A stretch of DNA of 16,466 nucleotides, from assembly GCA_021372695.1 (NCBI GenBank), contig JAJFTY010000233.1, positions 1 through 16,466 on the forward strand. The letters are read 5' to 3'. Positions 1 through 7,924 of the stretch are shown one piece after another; within the stretch, counting starts at the first letter, position 1, and each line of letters opens with the position of its first letter. A program made the position numbers and the translations under genes. Source of the stretch: Deltaproteobacteria bacterium. GTDB lineage: Bacteria; Desulfobacterota; Syntrophia; Syntrophales; UBA5619. Under the pieces are notes generated by a model. It searched no databases, was not told where the DNA came from, and was given only the letters and a program-made list of their open reading frames with translations.

Positions 1-900
1 CCGGCGCTCATCATCGGGGCGTTTGCGGAACGGATGAAGTTCTCGGCATTTCTGGTCTTCACCGTGCTCTGGGCAACCTTGGTCTACGATCCTCTGGCGC
101 ATTGGGTCTGGGGAACGGGCGGCTGGCTCCGGAACCTCGGCGCCCTCGATTTCGCGGGCGGCATCGTGGTCCATGTCAGTTCCGGAATCTCGGCTCTGAC
201 ACTGGCGATCCTGCTGGGGAAACGGTGCGGGTATGCGCGGCAGCCGTTTCGGCCGCACAACCTGCCCTTCACGGTTCTGGGGGCGGCGCTGCTCTGGTTC
301 GGCTGGTTCGGATTCAATGCCGGGAGCGCCCTCGGGGCGAATGAACTGGCGGCCAACGCCTTCGTCACCACCCATGTCGCCACCGCCGCGGCCGGACTCA
401 CCTGGGCGCTCATCGAATGGTGGCACCACGGAGCGCCGACAGTCCTGGGCGCGGCGACGGGTGCCGTCGCGGGGCTCGTCGCGATCACCCCGGCCTGCGG
501 CTTCGTCAACCCGATGAATGCAATCTTCATCGGCATCGGGGTCGCGCTCTTCTGCTACGTCGCGGTGGTCACGATCAAGGCCAAGCTCGGCTATGACGAC
601 TCCCTCGACGCGTTCGGAGTCCACGGCGTGGGGGGAATGTGGGGGACCCTGGCGACAGGGCTCTTTGCGGAGAAGGCGGTCAATGCCGCCGGAGCGGATG
701 GGCTTTTGTTCGGAAACCCGCACCAGTTCCTCGTCCAGTTCCTGCTGATCGTCATCACGCCCATCTTTGCCGCAGGGATGACCTGGATCATCTTCAAGGT
801 CGTGGATGGCTGGATCGGAGTGAGGGTGGAGAAGAAGGACGAGATCGTCGGCCTCGACTTGACCCAACAGAGCGAATCGGCCTACACGGTCGTCGAATAG
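1..900 (+). CDS. amt: Ammonium transporter Amt (5' end outside window)
   Basis: Ammonium/ammonia channel of the Amt/MEP/Rh family, an inner-membrane trimer that lets NH4+/NH3 enter the cell. The reading frame is open from base 1, so the gene starts upstream; about 299 residues of the usual 400-450 are present. Seen directly: a stretch reading GAFAERMKFSAF near the left edge, LDFAGGIVVH carrying the first pore histidine and the substrate-site Asp, DAFGVHGVGGMWG carrying the second pore histidine, and several long hydrophobic segments. The cytoplasmic tail ends in a GLDLT...SAY pattern, which in this family contacts the P-II protein. A P-II gene follows 12 nt later, with its ribosome site overlapping the amt stop codon, so the two are surely co-transcribed and the P-II protein probably gates the channel. 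Family assignment is secure; the promoter lies outside the window. Confidence 0.96.
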   Translation, partial: PALIIGAFAERMKFSAFLVFTVLWATLVYDPLAHWVWGTGGWLRNLGALDFAGGIVVHVSSGISALTLAILLGKRCGYARQPFRPHNLPFTVLGAALLWFGWFGFNAGSALGANELAANAFVTTHVATAAAGLTWALIEWWHHGAPTVLGAATGAVAGLVAITPACGFVNPMNAIFIGIGVALFCYVAVVTIKAKLGYDDSLDAFGVHGVGGMWGTLATGLFAEKAVNAAGADGLLFGNPHQFLVQFLLIVITPIFAAGMTWIIFKVVDGWIGVRVEKKDEIVGLDLTQQSESAYTVVE

Positions 901-912
901 GAGGAAAGGGAC

Positions 913-1254
913 ATGAAGTTAATCGTTGCCATCATTCAACCGCACAAGCTGGAAGAGGTCAAACAGGCGCTCGAAGCGGTGGACGTGAACCTGATGACCG
1001 TCTCCAATGTTCTTGGACAGGGCAGACAGAAGGGGTACACTGAGATCTACCGCGGGGCGAAGGAGGTCGGCGGCCTCCTCCGGAAGGTCCGGCTCGACAT
1101 CGCCGTGAACGAGGAGTTCGTGGAGCCGACCATCGCCGCCATCAACCGGGGGGCCCGGACCGGCGAGGTCGGAGACGGAAAGATCTTCGTGCTCGATCTC
1201 GCCGACTGCATCCGAATCAGCTCGGGAGAACGGGGCGGAAAGGCAATCGGCTGA
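913..1254 (+). CDS. glnK: P-II nitrogen regulatory protein (GlnB/GlnK family)
   Basis: Small trimeric signal protein (113 residues, normal length) that senses 2-oxoglutarate and ATP/ADP and controls partners such as Amt. The start has a strong Shine-Dalgarno AGGAGG at 899-904, overlapping the amt stop. The C-terminal P-II signature [11 protein letters not shown] is at residues 83-93, and the N-terminal [16 protein letters not shown] is typical. The T-loop (about residues 36-55) keeps Gly-Tyr42-Thr-Glu and Tyr46-Arg-Gly. However, residue 51, the uridylylated Tyr of enterobacterial GlnB/GlnK, is Glu here (YRGAKEVGG). Regulation by GlnD at that site therefore looks impossible; ligand binding alone, or modification of Tyr42/Tyr46, are alternatives. 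Being next to amt argues for the GlnK role (channel gating), but glnB versus glnK cannot be settled from sequence alone. Confidence 0.95.
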   Translation: MKLIVAIIQPHKLEEVKQALEAVDVNLMTVSNVLGQGRQKGYTEIYRGAKEVGGLLRKVRLDIAVNEEFVEPTIAAINRGARTGEVGDGKIFVLDLADCIRISSGERGGKAIG

Positions 1255-1286
1255 CCGGTTGCGGCCCGGTTTCCCTGCGGGATTCC

Positions 1287-1295
1287 GGAGGTGAT
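1287..1295 (+). promoter_or_regulatory. Very strong Shine-Dalgarno before the HTH gene
   Basis: GGAGGTGAT matches the anti-Shine-Dalgarno end of 16S rRNA over nine consecutive bases, and the GGAGG core sits 7 nt before the ATG at 1299. This fixes the start of the small HTH gene and suggests it is translated efficiently. Confidence 0.8.
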
Positions 1296-1298
1296 GCC

Positions 1299-1523
1299 AT
1301 GAAGCAGCGTAAAGCGGCCGACGACGATCTTCTGAAGAGTGCCATCGCCGACTTCGAGAGACACATCATTGTTTCCGCCCTCGAACGAACCGGCGGCAAC
1401 CAGAAAAAAGCGGCACTGCAACTGGGAACGACCAAACGGATCCTGGCGTACCGGGTGCGAAAATACGGGATCGACGTCGGGCAGTTTTGCAGATCGGGCG
1501 CAAAGAAAAACGATCCCCGGTAA
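1299..1523 (+). CDS. Stand-alone Fis/NtrC-type helix-turn-helix protein
   Basis: A 74-residue protein that looks like the detached DNA-binding domain of an NtrC/NifA-class activator. Residues 12-58 hold the Fis-type fold: a long first helix (LLKSAIADFERHIIVSALER), then GGNQKKAALQLG, then TTKRILAYRVRKYGID, the recognition helix and tail typical of the HTH_8 family. No receiver, GAF or AAA+ sigma-54 domain precedes it: the ATG has a near-perfect ribosome site and the upstream gene ends 44 nt before. It sits between the P-II gene and an outer-membrane porin gene, so a role in nitrogen-linked transcription is plausible but inferred. Such a small domain could act as an activator partner, a competitor of NtrC at its sites, or a nucleoid protein like Fis. 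The basic C-terminal tail (about residues 64-74) is encoded up to and into a palindrome that contains the stop codon. Confidence 0.85.
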   Translation: MKQRKAADDDLLKSAIADFERHIIVSALERTGGNQKKAALQLGTTKRILAYRVRKYGIDVGQFCRSGAKKNDPR

Positions 1524-1547
1524 ACCCCGCAGCGGGGTTTACCGGGG
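1515..1547. repeat. Perfect palindrome spanning the HTH gene stop codon
   Basis: Two 16-nt arms (CCCCGGTAAACCCCGC at 1515-1530 and its exact reverse complement at 1532-1547) are separated by the single base A1531. In RNA this gives a stem of at least 15 bp closed by a CAG loop. The TAA stop of the upstream HTH gene (1521-1523) is inside the left arm. No T-run follows, so it is not a standard intrinsic terminator; it could stop ribosome-free RNA decay, cause attenuation before the porin gene, or be a mobile palindromic element that inserted and supplied the stop codon. Confidence 0.9.
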
Positions 1548-1645
1548 ACGCCGGCCGGCTGTCCGGTCATGGATTTACACGTCCGGGAGCGATCCCGCAG
1601 ACGGAAGACAGGATAACCATCTTTATGGACAGGGAGAAGGAGATC

Positions 1646-2497
1646 ATGAAATATTCTGAATGGTTCAAAAGAATCGGTTTGATGGGTCTGTTCATCGGCG
1701 TCATTCTGGCCATCCCGGCGGCGCCGCTCTTTGCCGAAGATGAGAAGCCCACGGGCGACGTCACGGTGTCGGCCTTGAGTCAGTACATCTGGAGAGGTTA
1801 TGAGCTGAGCCGAAACAGCGTCGTCATCCAACCCTCGATGACGATGGGTTACAAAGGCTTTTCGGCCAACGTCTGGGGGAACCTCGACACCAGCCCCTAC
1901 TCGCCGGGGAACGCGTCCTATCCCGGGGCCTGGAATGAAACGGATTTCACCCTTTCCTATGCCAAGACCCTGGGTCTGTTCAACATCGGCGGCGGCTATG
2001 CCTATTACAGCCTCGCGTCCCTGAACAAGGACGCCCCGGACCGGAACGACGCCCAGGAACTCTTCGCCTCCGTCGGCCTCAACACGCTGCTTTCGCCGAC
2101 ACTGACGGTCTACAAGGAGATCGACCATTACCGCAGCTGGTATTTCCTGCTCGGCATCTCGCATCTCTTCGAGCTGAACAAGGCGGTCTCCCTGAAGCTG
2201 ACGGCAACGGCCGGTTATCTGCTGAGCACCGATGCGGATACCTATCCGAAATTCGACGGGAACGCGCTCCCCACGACGGACAAGTTCAGCAACTTCCACG
2301 ATGGGACGGTGTCGGCCGCGTTGCCGGTCAAGGTGACGGAGCGCATCACGGTCACGCCGATGGTCTCCTACATCTTCCCGCTGACCGGGGACGCGAAGGA
2401 TGAGATGAAGGGGTTCGGTCTGAAGGGAGCGGCTGCGCCCTCCGACCGCGACAGCTCCTTTCTGGTCGGAGGCGTGAGCGTCGGCTTCAACTTCTGA
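1646..2497 (+). CDS. Outer-membrane beta-barrel protein, TorF/Gcw_chp-like putative porin
   Basis: A 283-residue protein with a clear signal peptide (Lys/Arg-containing start, hydrophobic core at residues 10-28, probable cleavage after PLFA, residues 27-30). The mature part alternates polar and aromatic or small residues as beta-barrels do, and it ends in VGFNF with the terminal Phe used for outer-membrane insertion. Near the mature N-terminus, VTVSALSQYIWRGYELS resembles the Y-x-W/F-R-G motif of the TorF/TIGR02001 (Gcw_chp) porin family. From memory, that family is often found beside amt-glnK genes, which fits this neighbourhood. The frame is open from 1487, but the start at 1646 is preferred because AGGGAGAAGGAG precedes it and the signal peptide begins there; the extension runs through the palindrome. 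Role inferred: diffusion channel for small nitrogen solutes. Confidence 0.8.
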   Translation: MKYSEWFKRIGLMGLFIGVILAIPAAPLFAEDEKPTGDVTVSALSQYIWRGYELSRNSVVIQPSMTMGYKGFSANVWGNLDTSPYSPGNASYPGAWNETDFTLSYAKTLGLFNIGGGYAYYSLASLNKDAPDRNDAQELFASVGLNTLLSPTLTVYKEIDHYRSWYFLLGISHLFELNKAVSLKLTATAGYLLSTDADTYPKFDGNALPTTDKFSNFHDGTVSAALPVKVTERITVTPMVSYIFPLTGDAKDEMKGFGLKGAAAPSDRDSSFLVGGVSVGFNF

Positions 2498-2532
2498 CCG
2501 TTAGAAAGCCGCTTTGCGATATTCCCTCATGC

Positions 2533-2575
2533 CGACGGGGGGCGGGAATCGTATTCCTACTTCCCGTCGTTTTTT
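2533..2575 (+). terminator. Intrinsic terminator after the porin gene
   Basis: CGACGGG (2533-2539) pairs with CCCGTCG (2563-2569), followed at once by six T (2570-2575). Inside lies a second perfect hairpin, GGAAT-CGT-ATTCC (2545-2557). It ends the rightward nitrogen transcript. The convergent cytochrome gene's stop codon (2557-2559) lies within this structure; there is no T-run on the opposite side. Confidence 0.8.
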
Positions 2576-3147
2576 AGAAACACCATTTTCCGCCACAGGT
2601 GATTTCCGGTCATCGCGTGCAGGAGAACCGCCCCGCCGTGACCGAAAAAAAAGAGGGGGAGAAGCACCTCCGCCACTTCGTGAAATTCCTTGACCGCGCG
2701 GGTCATGCCCTCAGCCCGGTGGCCCTGCGCGATCATGAAAAAAAGCAGCAGGCCCGACGCCGCCAGGAACAGAAACAGCAACAAGCCCGATGTTTCGACC
2801 AGGGCGGCCACCCCTTGATGAGGCTGCCGCTCCGGTAACCTGAACCGTGCCAGGCCCGCGACGTCTTCCCAGACAAGCCGTAAACGCTCCCTCGTGTACG
2901 GAACCCAGTTGATGAACCGTATCTCTTCCGGTCCCCAGATTCCGTAGGCCAGCCGCAAGCCGATCAGAAGAGCGACCCCGACGCCGATCCAGCGGTGCAG
3001 GGAAAAACCGATGCCTCCGACGATCTTGTAATCGCCGGCGAAGTTTCCCGTCGCCAGCGCAAGCAGCCCAAAAAATACCAATCCCAGATGGAGTATTCGG
3101 GTCACGACGTCCAGTTCGTCTTTGCGGCCGATCCCATCTCTCTTCAT
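2557..3147 (-). CDS. Cytochrome b561-type di-haem membrane protein
   Basis: A 196-residue integral membrane protein resembling the cytochrome b561 / Ni,Fe-hydrogenase b-type cytochrome superfamily, which carries electrons between the quinone pool and periplasmic partners. Four hydrophobic segments are visible, at about residues 18-36, 48-70, 117-141 and 158-180. Candidate haem-ligand histidines lie in them: H20 (RILHLGL), H51 (FSLHRWIG), H156 (KEFHEVAE), H170 and H177 (GHGGAVLLHAMTG). The segment between the second and third helices (WGPEEIRFINWVPYTRERLR) resembles the loop of b-type cytochromes that pair with c-type cytochromes or hydrogenase. No partner gene is adjacent, so its electron donor is unknown. 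Start: ATG at 3147 with GAGAGGAAA upstream. Subfamily and function are uncertain. Confidence 0.82.
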   Translation of the reverse strand: MKRDGIGRKDELDVVTRILHLGLVFFGLLALATGNFAGDYKIVGGIGFSLHRWIGVGVALLIGLRLAYGIWGPEEIRFINWVPYTRERLRLVWEDVAGLARFRLPERQPHQGVAALVETSGLLLFLFLAASGLLLFFMIAQGHRAEGMTRAVKEFHEVAEVLLPLFFFGHGGAVLLHAMTGNHLWRKMVFLKNDGK

Positions 3148-3569
3148 GAGTGTTTCCTCTCCCCAAAGTTGATGCTCCGGCGTGAAGATGGAGCGTCGCC
3201 GATCCTCAAGCGCCCCCGCAATGCCGAGGCTGAAAGGTCATGTCGAAGACTGTTTGCGGAAACTCTATTATGGGATATCGGGATCCGGGACAATGGGGAT
3301 CGGCTGTGAGTCTGATGGCAGGTTAAACCTATCATCACGCGAAGGAACCGCTCTACGACCGTGCGATGCATTCAACCGCAGCACCTTATCATCCCCCATC
3401 TCCCGAATGGCGCGGGGGCAGAAAGGATAAGTACCCCGCACCCCTACTCCCCGATCATCGAGGCCGACATTTCATTTCATAATCCGGATGCGGCTGTGAT
3501 ATGAAGCGTCCGGGTGGGCGAACACCCCGGCAAGCAAGGAACGTGGAGAAGGAGTGGAAGAGAGAGATC
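3148..3569. other. Non-coding gap between divergent cytochrome b and tex genes
   Basis: About 420 bases separate the divergent starts of the cytochrome gene (3147) and tex (3570). The open frames here lack recognisable domains and good ribosome sites and are judged to be chance. A weak leftward promoter-like pair for the cytochrome gene can be drawn: a CATAAT-like -10 on the minus strand at 3267-3272 with a TTGTCC-like element 15-16 bp upstream. It is too poor to call firmly. Promoters for both genes must lie somewhere in this stretch. Confidence 0.5.
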
Positions 3570-6065
<2,496 letters not shown>

Positions 6066-6086
6066 GAGACTACAGCGTTTGACCGG

Positions 6087-6124
6087 AACTTTCGGTCAAT
6101 CGTCCGAAAGTTTGAACTCTTTTT
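6087..6124 (+). terminator. Probable terminator between tex and the HD-GYP gene
   Basis: AACTTTCGG (6087-6095) pairs perfectly with CCGAAAGTT (6104-6112) around an 8-nt loop. A five-T run (6120-6124) follows after a 7-nt gap. The hairpin is strong but the T-run is displaced, so confidence is moderate. The stop codon of the convergent HD-GYP gene (6096-6098) sits in the loop. Confidence 0.55.
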
Positions 6125-6776
6125 CTTCGAAGAGCAGGAGACAGGCGTCCACGACGTCCGGATCATAACGCACGCCCCGGTAGCCCTTGACGTCATAGAG
6201 GGCCACCTCCACCCCCCGGGCCGGCCTGTAGGAACGGGGGCAGGAGATCGCATCCACCACGTCGGCCACGACGAGGATGCGCGACTCCATCAGAAGGCGG
6301 TCACCGGTTAGCCCGTTGGGGTACCCCGAGCCGTCCATTCTCTCATGATGCTCCAGCACGATCTGCGCCACCGGCCAGGGAAAAGGGAGCCCCTTCAGAA
6401 GGTCGTACCCGAACCGCACGTGGGTCTTGACCAGCGCCATCTCCGCATCGTCGAGCCGGGTCGTCTTGCCGAGGATCTCCGCAGAGACGGAAATCTTGCC
6501 GACATCGTGGATCATCGCCGCCAGCCCCAAGCCGTCGATCCGCTCGGCAGAAAGATGCAGTTCGGCCCCGATGGCCCGCGCCAGATTGGCCGACCGTTCG
6601 TGATGCCCCTCCTTTCCGATTTCCCGCTCCTCAATGGCCGAAGCCAGGGCCTTGGCAGGATACATGAGCAACCTGTAGAGCATCTCCGAATCCGCCTTTC
6701 CCAAGGCGGCAAGCAGTTGGCCGATTTCCTTCAGCTTCTCGAGGATTTCTCGATTCGTTCTCTCTTCATCGCCCAT
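6096..6776 (-). CDS. Stand-alone HD-GYP domain phosphodiesterase
   Basis: A 226-residue protein of the HD-GYP class, which hydrolyses cyclic di-GMP (or related cyclic dinucleotides) using metal-bound histidines. The HD-GYP motif set is essentially complete: HHERSANLARAIG (H59), HDVGK (H90, D91, K94), KTHVRFGYDLL (H119), EHHERMDGSGYP (H143, H144, with the GYP triad intact) and VVADVVDA (D172, D175). Residues 1-50 are a helical leader (EILEKLKEIGQLLAALGK) rather than a receiver or PAS domain, so what controls the enzyme is not visible; the leader may dimerise. The ATG at 6776 is chosen over an in-frame TTG at 6797 because GAGG lies 8 nt upstream of it. It faces tex and is not in an operon in this window. 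Confidence 0.9.
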   Translation of the reverse strand: MGDEERTNREILEKLKEIGQLLAALGKADSEMLYRLLMYPAKALASAIEEREIGKEGHHERSANLARAIGAELHLSAERIDGLGLAAMIHDVGKISVSAEILGKTTRLDDAEMALVKTHVRFGYDLLKGLPFPWPVAQIVLEHHERMDGSGYPNGLTGDRLLMESRILVVADVVDAISCPRSYRPARGVEVALYDVKGYRGVRYDPDVVDACLLLFEEKEFKLSDD

Positions 6777-6907
6777 TTTCGGAACCTCGCTTCGCAAACT
6801 CGTGAATGGGACTGCCCCGCATGAACGGTCCGGCCGATGCCGAACCCCGGCACAGAGGAGCTCTCCTCAGATGCCATCCCTTGCGTCGCTCCAAAAACCG
6901 AGGGTAA
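6777..6907. other. Short gap between the HD-GYP gene and a gene remnant
   Basis: This contains the upstream region of the leftward HD-GYP gene. A small near-palindrome GAGGAG-CT-CTCCTC is seen around 6855-6868. No convincing promoter hexamer pair was found and no coding sequence is supported. Confidence 0.4.
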
Positions 6908-7294
6908 TCTACTTCCAAACCGGGAAGAAAACAAGCCGTAAACTTTCAGCAATTCTCCAACGATCCGGCCGCTGCCCCGATTTTCTATTTTTGTTGCGTT
7001 TATCCGGAAATCGGGAAGCTCACGGGGGCCCGCTACCTTATTTCCGCAACGGTGACCTCTTTCGAGGAGAACGTCAGCGGCAAGGACGCTGGATTTCATC
7101 TGATGGGCGTCTCGGTCGGGGGCGACAAGGCCAAGACCCTCACGGCCAAGGCGATCCGCGGGTGCGTCATCGAGATCGCCCAGTACCTGGAATGCTCCAT
7201 GGTCAAGGGAAAAGAGAGCGGCTGCCTGCAGGAGTACGACGAAAAGGAGAGCAAGCGGAAGGAGAAGACCAAAGGCTCCATCGCGCTGGAGTAA
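6908..7294 (+). pseudogene. Remnant of a CsgG/HfaB-like lipoprotein gene
   Basis: The frame is open from 6908 to the stop at 7292-7294, but only the part from about 7001 looks protein-like. Residues read YPEIGKLTGARYLISATV, then TSFEENVSGKDAGFHLMGVSVGGDKAK, which matches the style of CsgG-family proteins (IG..LG..YL..G.V..F.....G...G.GVSVGG..). The following text should continue into the conserved DLR-type strand region; instead it jumps to LTAKAIRGCVIEIAQYL, which resembles the C-terminal helix of such proteins, and ends in a Lys/Glu-rich tail. The N-terminal half with signal peptide and lipobox is absent. I infer a 5'-truncated copy with an internal deletion of several tens of residues. The only in-frame start near the domain is a GTG at 7052, inside it. 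A very short functional protein cannot be excluded. Confidence 0.55.
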
Positions 7295-7300
7295 TCTTTT

Positions 7301-7338
7301 GCAGACCCCGCCCGGAAGGCGGGCGGGGCCTGCGGTTT
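7301..7338 (+). terminator. Strong GC hairpin after the CsgG-like remnant
   Basis: CCCCGCCCG (7306-7314) pairs with CGGGCGGGG (7320-7328) around a GAAGG loop. GCAG (7301-7304) and CTGC (7330-7333) extend the stem across one mismatch. Only GGTTT follows, so the T-tract is poor. It begins 6 nt after the remnant's stop and is probably its original terminator, which suggests the locus was once an expressed gene. Confidence 0.55.
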
Positions 7339-7367
7339 AATGCTCCCGGTCAACAGTACACGTCAAA

Positions 7368-7483
7368 GTCGTCATTCCGGCGAACGCCGGAATCCTGACG
7401 TCGTCCCGGCGAACCCCGGATCGGGTCCGGGGCAGGCGCCGGGAACCAGTTCAAGCTGGATGCCGGATCAAGTCCGGCATGAC
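7368..7483. repeat. Composite dispersed palindromic repeat (copy 1)
   Basis: It starts GTCGTCATTCCGGCGAACGCC and ends in CCGGCATGAC. It holds a first hairpin ATTCCGGC-GAAC-GCCGGAAT (7374-7393) and a last hairpin ATGCCGGA-TCAAG-TCCGGCAT (7460-7480), with further CG-rich inverted repeats between. The GTCGTCA start and the first hairpin's CCGGCGAACGCCGG core recur in the element at 15090-15182. This is the dispersed, non-coding repeat type common in proteobacterial genomes. Confidence 0.85.
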
Positions 7484-7489
7484 ATGTTA

Positions 7490-7527
7490 GTTGAAAAAGC
7501 TCTTTTGGAGGCTGTTTTTCAACAGCC
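7490..7527. repeat. Inverted repeat just downstream of the CDGSH gene
   Basis: GTTGAAAAA (7490-7498) is the reverse complement of TTTTTCAAC (7515-7523). An alternative local hairpin, GGCTGTT-TTTC-AACAGCC (7510-7527), reads with a GAAA tetraloop on the minus strand. It lies 2 nt beyond the CDGSH stop on the minus strand, so it probably terminates or stabilises that transcript. Confidence 0.6.
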
Positions 7528-7529
7528 GA

Positions 7530-7769
7530 TCATAGTTTGTTGTGCGACCCGTCGCAATACGGCCCCTTCTTGCTGTGCTTGCAGCCGCACCAGGCGACCG
7601 TCTTGGGGTATCCGACCTCGACCTCGACGGGGGTCATCCCGGTTTCGAGCCTGGCATGCGAGCCGTCACAGAACGGCTGGCCCGCCGAGTTGCCGCAACT
7701 GCACCAGTAATACTTCCCCGGCTGCATCTCCATCATGTACGGCCCCTTCTTCGCGATCTTCGGTTCCAT
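7530..7769 (-). CDS. Double CDGSH iron-sulfur protein
   Basis: A 79-residue protein with two complete CDGSH motifs, each able to hold a 2Fe-2S cluster with three Cys and one His: CSCGNSAGQPFCDGSH (about residues 23-38) and CGCKHSKKGPYCDGSH (about 61-76). Between them is a short strand-rich linker (VEVEVGYPKTVAW). Bacterial twin-CDGSH proteins of this size are probably soluble cytoplasmic electron-transfer or cluster-storage proteins; the partner is unknown here. The frame extends upstream to 7928, but the ATG at 7769 is chosen because AGAGGAG lies just before it and the longer form would contain the promoter described separately. The gene is monocistronic, with its own promoter after pyruvate kinase. 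Confidence 0.92.
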   Translation of the reverse strand: MEPKIAKKGPYMMEMQPGKYYWCSCGNSAGQPFCDGSHARLETGMTPVEVEVGYPKTVAWCGCKHSKKGPYCDGSHNKL

Positions 7770-7857
7770 CGTCTCTCTCCTCTTCGTTGGAATGCATCCC
7801 GCCGATCCACCAGGAGCCCGTTTCGCTGGGGCATGATGAATCCCGGAATGTGAAGGC

Positions 7858-7886
7858 ATCATAACGGGTGGTGCTCCCGCTGTCAA
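7858..7886 (-). promoter_or_regulatory. Sigma-70-type promoter of the CDGSH gene
   Basis: On the minus strand, TTGACA (7886-7881), a perfect -35, is followed after exactly 17 bp by TATGAT (7863-7858), one base off the -10 consensus. Predicted transcription begins near 7851, giving a leader of about 80 nt before the ATG at 7769. It lies in the 155-bp gap after the pyruvate kinase stop. Confidence 0.75.
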
Positions 7887-7924
7887 GAAACCGGATCGGG
7901 AGGAATCCGCCCGCGCGATAGGGA

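Noticed and set aside
1487..1645. N-terminal extension of the porin frame
   Set aside because: It would place the signal peptide more than 50 residues inside the protein and translate the palindrome; the start at 1646 has a strong ribosome site.
1217..2299. Minus-strand open frame over the porin and HTH genes
   Set aside because: It crosses the palindrome and two supported genes, and no domain is seen.
3300..3340. Sigma-54-like TGGCAG near 3317 in the cytochrome/tex gap
   Set aside because: The conserved TTGC-type -12 element is missing at the required spacing.
3182..3430. Small + strand frame in the cytochrome/tex gap
   Set aside because: No convincing ribosome site, Ser/Arg-rich low-information sequence, no recognisable domain.
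7340..7864. + strand frame across the composite repeat and CDGSH gene
   Set aside because: The start lies in repeat DNA (the typical SRHSGERRNP translation of a palindromic element) and the rest is antisense to the CDGSH gene.
7887..7924. Possible terminator directly after pyk (CGGAT...ATCCG on the minus strand followed by GTTTCTT)
   Set aside because: The stem is only 5 bp with an 8-nt loop and the T-run is interrupted, so it is too weak to call.
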